Origin: Topomyia yanbarensis
Lineage: Eukaryota; Arthropoda; Insecta; Diptera; Culicidae
DNA: 64,000 nucleotides
Direction: 5' to 3'
NCBI RefSeq assembly: GCF_030247195.1
Contig: NW_026683365.1
Location: forward strand, 1 to 64,000
Shown: positions 24,255-36,170 of the stretch, in pieces
Position numbering within the stretch: the stretch's first letter is position 1
How the letters are laid out: each line of letters begins with the position of its first letter
The notes under the pieces: generated by a model
What the model was told of the DNA's origin: nothing
Seen by the model: only the letters and a program-made list of their open reading frames with translations
Databases searched by the model: none
Position numbers and translations under genes: made by a program

Positions 24255-25195
24255 TTCGAAACAGCAAGCACTCCGCGAGCGTGTTGTACGGTTTTAGGAA
24301 ACGCATGGTCATCGTGGAACAAAGTTTACGGTAGACCACTTTCGACACGAAAACAGGCCCGTGAGTACAGTTTACCGGATCCTAGCATCCCTGAGCGTGG
24401 AGCGGAAGGTCGTTAGCGGCCGTCCGGCGAAGATAATGACTATCAATAAATGACTAACAGGATTGGAAAAGCTTTTCGACAACAAGGAAGGAACAAGTTT
24501 GCCGGCCGAAAATATCACCCATACCTTGATTCGCCGAACCCTCAAGATGGAGGATATCATCTGTCGGAATAAGACTCGTTCCCCCGAGTACACGGACGAG
24601 CACATAGCGGTCGTGAAATCGCAGTGTCGTTAGATGACGAAGAACTACCACGGGACGTCGTTCGTGCTGGACGACGAAAGTTACTTTCCGTTCTCGAAGA
24701 CCCACATTCCGGGAAATGACAGCTACTATACCAACGACAAGTCGGACACACCTCCGAAGTAAAATATAAGTTTAAGCATAACTTTGAAAAAAAAGGTTAT
24801 GCTGTACCTCGTCATATAGGACAGAGGGATTTCAAAGCCGTGGTTCAAGCCGAGGGGTCTGGCCATCAAGTGTATCAGGAGGAGTGTCTTGAGAAAATTC
24901 TTCTGTCGTAAAAAATGCCGATGGGAAGTACGTCTTCTGGCCGGACAAGGCCTCTTCCCATTACGCCAAGAAGAGCAGAAAAAGATACCGTTTGTGCCGA
25001 AAGAAAGGAACCCTAGTGTGCAAAAATAATTGGCGGACCAAGGATACGAAGCAGTTGACCACCAGGATCCGGAAGATGGACGTCGGTGTCGTCCAGCGCT
25101 CTTGTGAGAGCATCGCGACTAAGTTACGTCGTACGGCTGACCAGGGCCCCTTCTCCAATTCAAAATTTCGGAAGAAAAATGATGTAAGGTTTTGA
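24255..25195 (+). pseudogene. Mariner-type transposase pseudogene (ITm DD37E-like)
   Basis: The reading begins with a helix-turn-helix-like part (KFTVDHFRHENRPVSTVYRI, then VVSGRPAK). The catalytic part starts at SFVLDDESYF, whose acidic pair at 24670-24675 contains the first catalytic Asp. After a one-base loss near 24760 the reading continues through KHNFEKKVM, DRGISKPWFKP and VYQEECLEKILL to FWPDKASSHYAKK, with the second Asp at 24944-24946. The sequence then jumps from KERNPS-like coding to NNWRTKDTKQLT, so the segment expected to carry the third catalytic Glu is deleted near 25010-25025. Four stops and several frameshifts are present. Such transposases cut and paste at TA sites; this one is inactive. 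Terminal inverted repeats were not found. Confidence 0.88.
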
Positions 25196-25199
25196 ACGC

Positions 25200-25829
25200 T
25201 TAAATCTTTTGTTGTACTAAATGGATTTAATCAATTTCTTCGGCTTTTCGTCGAAAATATTTGTAGCAATGTTGCATTAAATTTTGGAATATGTAGGACA
25301 TTCATTATTAACGGAAAAATAGTGTTTAGAAAAATCTTTCGAAAACGACTCGGAAAAGTGAAAATTTTCAGCCCATCCCGCACAGAGCCGTCAATTTGGT
25401 GCACCAACCGAAAAATATAATGACGAAAAGTTTTAAAAATAGGTCCACTATTGTTCCTATGATTATTCGTATTGGGTTGCTTGACGAGAGCAGTTGATGG
25501 GGGAAAGACGGCATATTCGTTTTGTTTATACCATTAGAAGCCGGACGGAAAGCAAAGGCTCATGCACGGCACGAGAACGAGCGAGAAAGCGATAGTAGTG
25601 CATATAAGCGATAGTGTTATGTAGACTTTGAACCTTAATAACTTTCCTTCTACTAAACGGTTTGCTAATCTTGTTTCATAAAACTAGAAGGAAAAAGTTC
25701 AACGCTTGCTACCAATATGTTGTTTGCTATATAAAACTTGTTTAAATAGTTCAAAAACTACTTTAAATGAGAATCAACATTAATGGTAAAATCCATAAAT
25801 AGGAGTGTCGCAGCTTTTCTCAAAGCTAG
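25200..25829. other. Region upstream of the histone H1 pseudogene
   Basis: No ORF of note. A CATATAAGCG TATA-like word near 25600 follows a stretch rich in GAGCGAGAAAGCG. It could be a decayed histone promoter, but this is speculative. Confidence 0.3.
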
Positions 25830-26133
25830 ACGTGTGTAAGACGCAGTTCATAACGGACTGCGTGCTAGGTATTAGGTCGTCCATTGAGAAGTTTGATCGG
25901 ACGACCAATCAAATCGGCACCACCGGCGAGAAAAAGAAAAATGTTGGTGGAGATGGTGGCTGTGAGAAGGCTAAAAGGCCAAAGGCTGCTGCTAAGAAAC
26001 ACAGTCACTGAAAAGGCGTTAGAGCTGCCACTAAAATGCCACCAAAACATCGAAGGCTGCAGCGAATAAGCCGAAGACCCCAAAGCCAAAGAAGGCCACC
26101 AAATCTGCCAAGAAAGCTGCCCGAAGAAGATAA
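25830..26133 (+). pseudogene. Histone H1 pseudogene
   Basis: The downstream end reads in one frame KTSKAAANKPKTPKPKKATK then SAKKAARRR and TAA (26131-26133), a typical insect linker-histone tail. Upstream, after stops and frame changes, come EKKKNVGGDGGCEKAKRPKA and a weak globular-domain remnant (KLDVCKTQFI, compare KVD..K...FI in H1). Known of the family: H1 binds linker DNA through the winged-helix globular domain and a Lys/Ala/Pro-rich tail. Stops, frameshifts and loss of the globular domain make this non-functional. A degenerate histone 3' stem-loop follows at 26164-26179, so this looks like a decayed genomic copy rather than a polyadenylated retrocopy. Confidence 0.8.
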
Positions 26134-26163
26134 GTAAATTCACGCGTCTCTAATGTTGCCAAC

Positions 26164-26179
26164 AGTTCTTTTAAGGACT
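26164..26179 (+). promoter_or_regulatory. Degenerate histone mRNA 3' stem-loop
   Basis: AGTTCTTTTAAGGACT has a 6-bp stem (one G-U pair) and a 4-nt TTTA loop, 30 nt after the H1 stop codon and followed by an AACAAAA-like context. Size and position match the SLBP-binding stem-loop of replication-dependent histone mRNAs. The outer stem pairs differ from the usual G-C pairs. Confidence 0.65.
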
Positions 26180-26253
26180 AACAAAATACTTGTAAAAATT
26201 AGTGGTGCTTATTTTCCGTTAGCGCTGTTAATTGTGGATGGATTTGTGTCATG

Positions 26254-26326
26254 GTTACATGCAAACCGTCCTTAGGATGAATATATAATGGAACAAGAAT
26301 TTTATTAGGAAGTTCCTTTTATTAAT
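26254..26326 (+). repeat. Direct repeat copy A beside the H1 pseudogene
   Basis: Matches 26668-26743 in order: CAAACCGT, TATAATGGAACAAGAATTT-like and TTCCTTTTAT-like blocks with scattered differences. Confidence 0.65.
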
Positions 26327-26667
26327 TTCTATAATTAAAAATAACTATCATATAAGAAAATATTTTTCAAATTAATCTACAAACCCAAAGGTTTTTGCAA
26401 ATCATTCCAGAAAATCAGTGAATGTGGCAACTCTGCCACTAAGCAAAAGCTACACCAAAATGAATGATGAAAATATTTTCATTTATCGCACAAAAGGATG
26501 GCCTTCCATCTGCACCAAAAAGTTAATAAAAGGGATCGCCTTGATGCAAAACGTGCTCATTCGGTGTGAGCTGCGAAAGGGGATTGATCGTATGTGTGTA
26601 CGCAGTAGAAACAAATCGTAGGAAAGGTTTGAATCGTTTCAAAAGATTCTCGTCTTGTATCATCATA

Positions 26668-26743
26668 GTTATCTACAAACCGTTCTTATTAGGACGAATG
26701 CATAATGGAAAAAGAATTTAATTAGAAAGTTTCTTTTATAAAC
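26668..26743 (+). repeat. Direct repeat copy B, contains a second stem-loop-like hairpin
   Basis: Diverged copy of 26254-26326, about 415 bp downstream. Within it CGTTCTTATTAGGACG (26681-26696) forms a 6-bp stem with a 4-nt loop, resembling the histone 3' hairpin at 26164. Confidence 0.55.
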
Positions 26744-28568
26744 TAGTATTAAGTTTGCGTTTGTTAATTCTGTACCTTTACCAGTGAATCATAAGAACAT
26801 ATTTTAGGAATGGAAAAAGATGGGTTGGTAATGTATATGACATAACAGGGCGTCGTATCCACACTTCGAAGTTATTTCAAATCTTGCAAATGATTGTTCC
26901 TATATGAAAGAAATGACAAATTTTCAGGTTAACACGCCAATAACTTTGCAATTTATAGAACAATTTTATATTTTTAGTTGTCATACAATAACTGTCATCT
27001 CTTGCAAACAACTTAACCCTCTGCTTCCAACCCTGTGGTTTTGCGGGGTTAAGGAGAATCATTGTAAAATGTCCAATACACTATTTTATGTTGTTACCTC
27101 CACTAAAACCGCTTCAAAACACTCCTACCTGTCATACAAGTACATTGTCTGCTTGTTGAAATCATTATAAGAAATGATATTTGTGTTTAAAATTGAAACT
27201 TTGAAAGGCATGAGAAAAATTAGGGGTATGTAGTGTCCGGAACATGATCGGGGTGTTGACGTAGGACAATTATTTTGTGTGAAAGTTTTCTGTATAACCT
27301 TCAAAGATCTTGACTAAAACGTGCATTCCTTAACTTTTATCGACATAAATTTACCGCAAACTAATAACTTTTATTGAGTATTGACAGATGCCTATTGACC
27401 TGTATTCAATGCGCAGAACTCGGTAATAAAATTGTTTTACTGAATAGATTTTAAGAAAATGATCATCGTGGTTATGTCCCGGATATTACCCGCCCCTAGT
27501 TTTTCGCTAAGCGTGATACATTTCTGTACGCTAGGAAAAAGATTCCGAAGATTATGCTATATTTTTTTCCGAAGATTGTCTCGAGAGATTTTAACATCGA
27601 TATTTCAAGGCAAGAAAATATTAAATTTGTTCATTTCATGAATGAATGTCTCAACGAGTTTAGAATCTAGCGCATCCCCTATCAACGCAGACGCCAACAA
27701 CCAACCATAATTATTATAAAGAATAACTTGAAACATTCCCACATATTTCATTGAGTATCATTCGATTTGAACTACAAATTAAAAAAAGTAGTCACGACAC
27801 TCCGGTTATGTCATACATATTACCCACCCATCTTTTTTGTTTTTTATCTACATGACTGAAAAAATACTCATTTTTTATTGAACACCCGTTACTTGAACTA
27901 ATGTGAAATACATTCTCCTAATGAACTAAAGTGAAATGCATTCACAGACAAACAGACATAACACTTCGACGAATTATTCAAAAATTTCCTCGATCAGATT
28001 TAAAAGATCGTACCTGCATGTCATCAGTGCTATCTATCGGCATTCTAGCTCAATTTTTACGCTAACCTTATCGTAGACAGCGACGCCGCACTGGTTACCT
28101 GTCAAATATTGCAAGCTTCTAAAAAGATCGTTTGTTTTTGTTTAACTGTGGTGATAAAAGCTTTAGTCACACCAACGATCAAGACTCGCTATCGCAAGTT
28201 GATTGAAAACTTTTACGTCTGTTCGTGAAATGTGCTTTGATCAGTTGCGGTAGAGGAATACTGCCATTCAACCTACCATATTGTGGTAATACTACAACTT
28301 TCTCGTCGTGTGTAATTGCCTAACGATTGTCATCATTTCAGTAATCGCATCTTTGTTCGAATATTGATTATCATTTACATAACGTTATTCCGGCACTGAC
28401 AGGAATGCACGCCTGAACCGAGACAGACCGGGATCACTTAATGTCTTGATAATCTTTTTGACCAGACAAATAATTTTTTTCCGATGTGCACCATGTTAAG
28501 AAACACTACCGAATTGTGTAATATATTTCTTATATTTTTTAGGAAAACGCTAATTTCAGAGATAGAAA
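26744..28568. other. AT-rich, no gene seen
   Basis: Open frames up to 88 codons (26904-27170) have no domain. No RNA gene or repeat end recognised. Confidence 0.5.
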
Positions 28569-28572
28569 TTAA

Positions 28573-28688
28573 CCTTCCGGCAGTCGCGCTAGTGCACTGC
28601 GTGCACACTGCTCTGAAAATCTAGCGAAATCGTCTTAGAGCAGCTGCGGCTGCTCGTTCAGTCAGCCATTAGCGCGACTTCCGGAAGG
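28573..28688. mobile_element. piggyBac-type MITE, 116 bp, TTAA flanks
   Basis: Ends CCTTCCGG...CCGGAAGG with TTAA directly outside both ends (28569-28572, 28689-28692). The inverted repeat continues after small mismatches through AGTCGCGCTA / TAGCGCGACT. TTAA duplication is the piggyBac hallmark. No coding capacity. Confidence 0.78.
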
Positions 28689-28692
28689 TTAA

Positions 28693-29769
28693 ACAAGGAA
28701 TTAGTAAACGGACGAATTTTGCACACCATCACTCAAATGATTAATTGTGTCTTCGTATCAGAATTTAAAATTTGCTCTAAAAATAATTAGGAGAGTTACA
28801 TCAGTTAAATCTTTTATTTTGCATTTATCCTGTACATTTAATATAGCATATTGCTGATTTGCTGGAGCTAGTCCAAACTTGTTTTTCGCATTTTAGAAAA
28901 GTTTTGATCAACAACGGAACGTAGATTATTGTTGAATCTGGTAAGCAAGGGTCCCAATAATCTAACATTCTGGTTTTGAGAAAGACTGGACGTCAAGCGA
29001 ACAACTTTTAATAGTTCTCTTTCGATCTTGTAAAGAATTTTAGCTTTGTTTCGCCACTTAAAAACGCATGATGGTGACCACTGACTTTTACGTAAATTTC
29101 ATCGAAATATCTTCCAGATGGTCTTAAAATGATTATTCATACTAATACTAAGATGTATGGCTTTATGTGAAGTTTACTTGCCCCGTAGTTTCAGAATAAG
29201 TTTGGTTCGCTTTTCCCCAATACACTACGAGTCGTAATTTAATTTTTTTAATCCAATGTTAGCTAAACACAACACAAAACAAACTGACACTGTCGACAGA
29301 TTTTTTTAAATGTAATTTTCCCCCGGCTATTACTCGCATACATCAATGGTTGGACAGTGGCGCCAGGTCGCTGCATGTGGGATTCCTGCACACTAACGTA
29401 TTATAAATAAATGTGTTTTTTTAATGTGAGCGATGGTAAAAATTCGAGTGTTACGTCTGTTTGTCTGTGATACATTCTCCAATGTGTTGTGGGCGATATT
29501 GGATTTTCGAATTTTCGCGCTAAGTAATATTTTTTACTTTCAAACCTTTTGTGACCTACGGCAAATTCTAAACAGTTCCACGATTGATAATATTTTTCAA
29601 AAGTACCTGAAAAGAGCTATCGGTATTCGTACAGATATTAAACACAACTGCGAAGTTTCGTTCGAATCGGCGTTGGGCATATTTTGCGGTCGGTCGGTTT
29701 CTCATGGAATCCCTCTGCTGTATTCAGAGAAATTTGGTAGTTTAGTGTTAGTTTTACAATCCGTCCCGT
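28693..29769. other. No supported gene
   Basis: A 116-codon open frame at 29433-29783 runs into the MITE at 29770 and shows no domain. Otherwise featureless AT-rich DNA. Confidence 0.5.
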
Positions 29770-29930
29770 CCCGATCAGAATGAAGTAACAGGATTATAAC
29801 AGAACACAATTTCTGAAACATATTGAGTTATAATTTAGGTCTCGTTAGTAGTTAAAATAACAGACATTTATAACAAGTAAAAATGCGAGATATAGTTTTG
29901 CAATATTTCTGTTATGTGTTTCTGATCGGG
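29770..29930. mobile_element. MITE, CCCGATCAGAA family, intact copy, 161 bp
   Basis: Perfect 11-bp terminal inverted repeats, CCCGATCAGAA at 29770-29780 and TTCTGATCGGG at 29920-29930. The interior has repeated TAACA words. A related copy lies at 11738 and a remnant at 13961. Confidence 0.8.
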
Positions 29931-30178
29931 GTATTATTCACCGTAGGTAAATACGGGAACCATTTGGTTCTACCGTACGCGAAGTTGTATATAACATAGT
30001 GTTCGGAGAATTTTTAAACAAAAAAAAAGTCATGTCCACAGAACTATCAGTTATTTTTGATATTTACCGGAATATTCGATTAAAAATATTGTCAAACGGC
30101 GAAGTCTAACCTGTATGTGTTGGCTTTTAATATTGGTAAATTTTCAATTTCCTCTCTGGTGGCTATTTTTATAATTGA

Positions 30179-30633
<455 letters not shown>

Positions 30634-30639
30634 CAAAAA

Positions 30640-32200
30640 ATCTTCAAATACTCATAAAAATCGATCCTAGTATACTAGAGACACACATAAACGCCATTTT
30701 TGTTGTTATTTTGCTTCTACATTCAAGAAAAAAAAGCAGCAGCAAGCAGGTCTCAGCGTAGTGATTTTTTGTGGAAAAACCGCTAGACATAATTACACCA
30801 TCGGGTGGTTTTCATCGGTAATGTATTTCATTGTGGGTATCAAAATGAAAATAACTCTGGCAACTATCACTATGAGACTGCTCTTTACGTTTTTTTTCAG
30901 CTGCCCCAAGGATGCTCGGTTCATGTTTCAAGATGAGGGTGCAAGGTGTACTTAACTATCATTGCATATGGGATCATAGAAGCATCGTTACTTCCACACA
31001 CGAACCATCAGCATGGTGTACTACATACGTGGAAATAATTATTCTAGCAAAGAAGATGGAAACCAAACGAGACCGGAATAAAAAAGCGATGGATATCCGG
31101 TCCGGTACCTACTGCCCCGTGAAGGCATTAGGGGGAACCAGCGAGCTGTTGAAACAATATCTTAGATCAGATCTAGGTGGTATATTTTTCCACCAGGCTA
31201 CACTTTATATGCACGTTGCGAAAAGGGGTCGTTCCAGCCTAGCTCAGGAAATTTCGGTTTCCATGTGCATAAGCCGTGTATCCAATACTGTAGGCCCAGG
31301 AGCCACACAAGAGCACGTGCATTATTCATGTCTCCGCAATGACTTTATCACGTATTCAAGAGCCCGCTTTACATCGGATTATCGCGGTTTGAAAAAATAG
31401 GGGTGGAAAGGAATGAAACTTTTGCCAATTTGGTGCAGGTGTTACACGTACAACACATACGCGCTGGCATAACATCTGAACCTGCCCGTTGCCCTTATCA
31501 CACCGGGGTAATGCATTATTCACATCTTTTTCTCTTTTTTGTGCAATTTCATATTCTCGGCTGCCGCAATGATTGCTATCTTATGGCTGTGCGGCAATCG
31601 TTGCATGGGAAACGAGTGTTGTGAATGCGCTGCCAAAATTCTGACTTGGTGTTAGGCGAACAATATATCTTTTATCTGCATATACAATGGTCACGCTATA
31701 ATGATAACTGCTGAACAAATGGGTTTAACCGCTATGATGTTTGAGATTCATTGTATCTTAATATGTAGATGTATCGGCAAAATTCGTTTTTTGTTTCCGA
31801 CAGTATTGTTAAGAGCAATTGACATGAATTAGCAATTTTCAAAGAAATTGTTTAAATAACTTTATCTTTTACAAGGTTTTTGTTAAACAATCGTAAATGG
31901 GAATAGTTTTGATAAAGCACATATGGCTTTTGTAAAATGAAAAAGAAAATATATGTAGATACAAAAAGCTGTTTCAATTGGTCGCACAAGCTCAAGTTCA
32001 AGCTAGATACAAAAAGCTGTTTCAATTCACCTAGAGGTGCAGCGCCTTTCTCATCAATCCTAAATTTGAAAATCTTCTTGCATTGTTGTTACATTTATCA
32101 TCTACCCAAATCATGGTATAATTTGCAACATCCACGAAATTTGTAATGTCATACAATTCATGTTGTTATTCTAATTGTATCGATTTGTTCCCTTCAATAT
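30640..32200. other. No confirmed gene; one long ORF of doubtful value
   Basis: The 162-codon plus ORF at 30912-31400 and neighbouring short ORFs have no domain I can name. A polypyrimidine-CAG at 30899-30900 and a GT at 30946 delimit a 45-nt open segment (one frame reads CPKDARFMFQDEGAR), which might be an exon, but evidence is thin. Confidence 0.3.
31957..32027. repeat. Pair of 23-bp direct repeats
   Basis: The word AGATACAAAAAGCTGTTTCA plus ATT occurs at 31957-31979 and 32005-32027, 48 bp apart. Probably a short tandem duplication. Confidence 0.85.
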
Positions 32201-34294
32201 CACGCGAAATTTCGCACTGAATTGCGCGCGGAAGTTCACGAGAAATATCATGTGAAATTTCACACGGAATTTCGCAGCGGAATTTCACACAGAATTTCAT
32301 GCGGAACTTCACGCAGAATTTCAAGAAGAATTCCAGATGGAATTTTGCGCGGATTTTGCATGAAATTTCTGTAGAATTTCGCGCAAAATTCCACGCGTGA
32401 TTTCGCACGCGCAATTTCACTATGAATTTCCCGCTGAAAATTCACACGGAATTTCGCAAGGAACTTTGGGTGGACTTACGCACTGAATTTCACGTCAAAT
32501 TTCACGTGGACTTTCACGCGGAATTTCAAACGGAGTTTTACGAAACTCACGCGGAATTCTACGTGTAATTACGTGCAGAATTTCACGCGGAATTGCATAC
32601 ACAATTTTAGGCGTAATTTCGCGCGTAATTTAGAGCAAAATTTCACGAAGAATTTCTCACGGAATTTCATGCAGAATTTGACGTAGAATTTCGCGTGGAG
32701 TTTCGTACGGAATTTAGGGTGGAATTACGCACGGAAAAAAATTACGTCTAATTTCACGCGGAATTTCGCGCGGAATTTCAAACATAGTTTTACAAAACAC
32801 ACGCGAAATTCTATGTGGAATTTCGTGCAGAATTGCACAAACAATTTTAGGCGTAATTTTGCGCGGAATTAAGAGCTGAATTTCACGAAGAATTGCTCAT
32901 GGAGTTTCGTACGGAATTTAGGGTGGAATTACGCACGGAATTTCATGTGAAATTTCACGTGGAATTTCACGCAGAATTTAACGCTGAATTTAAGGCGGAA
33001 TTTCACGAGGAATTCCACGTGAAATTTCACGTGAAATTCATGCGGAATTTCATGTGTAATTGCACATGGAGTTTCGAGCGGAATTTCACACCGAATTTCG
33101 CGTAGAATTCCACGTGAGTTTAACGTGGAATTTTGCGCGGACTTCCACATGGAATTTCGCGCCCAATTAACGTGCGTAATTTAGCCCGTAATTTTGAGCG
33201 AAATTTCGAACACGCGGAATCTCGCGCGTATTTCACGTAGAATTTGGCGCGGATTTTCGCACGAAATTTCACGCGCAATTTCGCGCGGAAGTTTGAGTCT
33301 AATTTTTCGCGGGATCTTGGGGGAGCTTTGAGCGGAATTTCGCATAATACTTCACACTTATTTTACGTAAAATTTCGCGCGGAATTTCGCACGGAATTTC
33401 ACACAAAATTTCGCGTAGAATTTTGAGCGGAATTTCACGTGGAGTTTCGCACGGAATTTCACGCGAATTTCGCGCTAAATTTCGCGCGCAATTTCATGCG
33501 GAATTTTGCGCGGAATTTTTCGCGAAATTTCATGCGGGATTTCACGTGGAATTTCACGAGTAATCTCGAGACGAATTTCGCATTGAAAATTCATGCGGAA
33601 CTTCTCGCGAAATTTCACTTGGAATTTAGCGCGAAATTTTGAGCTGAATTTTACGTGAAATTTCGCGCGTATTTCGAGTTTTGAGCGGAATTTCGCACGG
33701 AATTTCACGCAAAATTTCGAGCGCATTTTACGTAGAATTTCACGCGGAATATCGCATGGAATTTTACGCAGAATTTCACGTGGAATTTCGCATGGAATTT
33801 CAAGCGGAATTTCACGCTGAATTTAATATTGAATTTCACGCGAAATTGCACACGGAATTTCTGGCGCAATTTCGCGCTGTAGATTCACACGGAATTTCGC
33901 GGGATATTTCACATGAAATTTCAAGAGGAACATCGCTCGGAATTTTGTGTGGAATTTCGCGTCGAATTTTGTACGGCATTTCGAGCCGAATTTCGCACGG
34001 AATTTCATGCGAAGTTTTGCGCAGAATTTTACATGGAACTTCAGGTGGATTTTCGCGCTAAAGATTAAATCAGAATTGCACACGGAATATCACGTGGAAT
34101 TTAAATTGGAATTTCGCGCAGAAATTCGTGCGGACATTCGCACAGAGTTTTAGGTGGAATTTCACGCGGAAGATCACGAGGTATTTCGTGCGCTATTGCG
34201 TTATTTCGAGCGGATTTTTTTTCGCGGAATTTCATGCCGAATTTCGCGCTGAATTTCACAGGAATTTCACGCGAAATTTCACGTGGAATTTCGT
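32201..34294. repeat. Degenerate 12-bp minisatellite, about 2.1 kb
   Basis: Roughly 170 units of a 12-mer like GGAATTTCACGC or GGAATTTCGCGC, with substitutions, occasional AATTTTA-type variants and a few unit-length slips. Since 12 is four codons, several frames on both strands remain open (EFHA-like, RNFA-like and REIP-like periods). These give about a dozen spurious ORFs of 60-126 codons. No unique sequence is embedded. Confidence 0.95.
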
Positions 34295-34478
34295 AGTCCT
34301 GCAAGGCACTAAAGTTTGTACCAATTTAGCGATCATCTTCTGATTTATTGTTGTTTTTATCCGATCATCTTGGATTGTTTTTGGCGCCTCAATGACCGCT
34401 AGTGCCAGCCACTTGTTTTTTCGTTCTGTGAAGTGCGTAATCCTCATATCTACTGGTTTGCGTAAAACAAAAACAAAT

Positions 34479-34735
34479 ATGGATAAAAAACAGTGTGGTG
34501 AGTGTCATCACGAGATCAATGATTTGAAGCCAGCGCTGTTGCCTATGTGACATCCCTTTCCACGTCAGTCAAAATTGCTGTGGTTTCAATCCTCGCTCTT
34601 GTAAGGATGTTTTTGATCAAGCCGAGACCGTATTTATTTGCACAAGATGCAGGAGCGAGCTAAATGGCAGAAGCATTCGTGAGTACATTACTGATCTAAA
34701 TCGAAACAATATATCTCCAAGTGCAAGCACTGGCG
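34479..34735 (+). pseudogene. LINE ORF1-like Cys/His-rich fragment
   Basis: The ATG at 34479 is followed by MDKKQCGECHHEINDLKPAL, then a frameshift (stop TGA near 34548). In another frame come CDIPFHVSQNCCGFNP and FICTRCRSELNG. The CX2C...H...CC...CX2C spacing resembles the PHD/RING-like zinc domain found at the N-terminus of some insect LINE ORF1 proteins. No RT follows within the window, so it is a truncated copy, or possibly a fragment of a cellular zinc-finger gene. Confidence 0.5.
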
Positions 34736-34924
34736 ATATACCAAAGTACACAGATACAACTACTATCTGGTATAGTCGAAATGCTAAACAAAAATGTGGA
34801 CTGCATTGCACTCTACTTAAACTCCAAAGCCTTCCATTTCCTGTCAAATGAGAACCCCTATATGACCAGGATTGAGTTCAATGCACCGTCGCTTTCTAGT
34901 CAAATACAACACAAAGCCACGTTC

Positions 34925-35290
34925 AATCAATTTTACCCTCAAAATCTTGATTTATAGCAAAAAACATATTTTTTATGATTTTCAGTATGAAAATTTTTCT
35001 GCGCGGTCATTTTTCAACCGATTTTCAATTCTCTAAGTGTTTTGGAAAGAAGAAGAAATTACTTTTTCAATGGTATGTTATGTTATGTTATGTTCTTTTG
35101 TTAAAAATACTAGTTTACGATTTTTTCATTAAAAATATGAAATTGTTCGTCATTTTTATTACGCAGCGTCTTTATTTTAATATTATTTAGAGAGAAAATT
35201 TAGTTTTGCATCCAAAAATCTATTATTCATCAAAATCGGTTGAAAATGACAGAGTTATGAATTTTTTCTACATTAGAAACTTGATCGCAT
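34925..35290 (+). repeat. Dispersed repeat, copy 1
   Basis: Begins CCCTCAAAATCTTGAT and shares, in the same order, the words TTTTTCAATGGTATG, TTTTTTCAT(T/G)AAAA, GAGA..ATTTAGTT(C/T)TGCAT and AAATCGGTT with 43825-44165. The two copies are strongly diverged. Family unknown. Confidence 0.6.
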
Positions 35291-36170
35291 ATTCGTAAAT
35301 CGCTACGAATTAGTTTCGTACAGACAATATATGAATTTTACGTACATATGATGAATCATACGTAGTTCTATTGAAACTTTTATTTTTTATGACGAGTTTT
35401 TCGCAAAAAACCCGAAATTACATTCGTTGACTTATTACTCACGAAACGTCTTCATTACGCAAACGAATTGGTCGCTCCTATATACGAAAGTCTTTATAAT
35501 ACTTACGAGCACTTTTCGTTAAGCCGCCAACGACAAAAAAGGCTCAATATAGGTAGAATATGGTGTCCTTGTTGCTATACGTCAGATAATTGTTGATCAT
35601 TACGACGGTCTCGGTCTGAATATTTAGTAACCGTATTCGTGTCCACCGGTTTCAGGGAGATTTCCTGAACCTCTTTCGCTTCCAGTTGATCCAGAATCCG
35701 GAGCAGTACGGATTCGGTCGGATTCAGTTGAGCCATCGCGAACTGTTCGTTGGTTTTGAATGAATAAGTTTTTCTCTCTTCCGGGATAATTCACAAAGAA
35801 ACCGAGCTTGTTCCATATTCTGCCGAAGCTATGTCAAAACAATGTGCTACTAAATACGAAATCTTCGGTAAGATGAACAAAATGAATTCGAGCGACCAAC
35901 AAAATCGTTCGTAATATGTATACACAAACATTTACTAAAATAGACAAATCATTTCGTTCCATACATGAAAAGTAATATCGTTATCAACGATAACATTCGT
36001 GCAATGTGCACTGTACACTAAATATGTAAAATTTACGAAAACTTTCGTTCACCATGCGACCATTCATCAGTTCATGAAATGAGCTAAACTTACTATTTAC
36101 AATGCACGAAAATACTTCGTTGCAGAAAATGACGTATGAACTCGTGCATTGCACGACCAATTTCATTATA
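35290..36170. repeat. Region dense in short TTCGT/ACGAA words
   Basis: TTCGTA, TACGAA and related words recur many times on both sides of the short ORF at 35575-35736, suggesting subterminal repeats of an unidentified element. Ends and target duplication were not found. Confidence 0.35.
35575..35736 (-). CDS. Short coding-like ORF, 53 aa, unrecognised (gene or element fragment)
   Basis: Minus-strand ATG at 35734-35736 and TAG at 35575-35577. The frame is also open upstream from a TGA (reading PEERKTYSFKTNEQFA before the Met). The product begins MAQLNPTESVLLRILDQLEA and is rich in E, Q and L with balanced codon use, unlike the flanking TCGT/ACGA-rich repeat-like DNA. It looks like a genuine protein fragment, perhaps gag-like or a captured exon. 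I recognise no family, and no promoter or splice sites are clear. Confidence 0.3.
   Translation of the reverse strand: MAQLNPTESVLLRILDQLEAKEVQEISLKPVDTNTVTKYSDRDRRNDQQLSDV

Noticed and set aside
24008..24751. Several minus-strand ORFs of 64-104 codons
   Set aside because: Shadows of the plus-strand mariner transposase relic.
29433..29783. 116-codon plus ORF
   Set aside because: Ends inside the MITE at 29770 and shows no domain.
30912..31400. 162-codon plus ORF
   Set aside because: No domain, ordinary AT-rich context, several overlapping short ORFs; length alone is weak evidence. Kept only as a note in the region entry.
32166..34304. A dozen ORFs of 60-126 codons with EFHAEF/RNFTRNF-type periodicity
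   Set aside because: Products of the 12-bp minisatellite.
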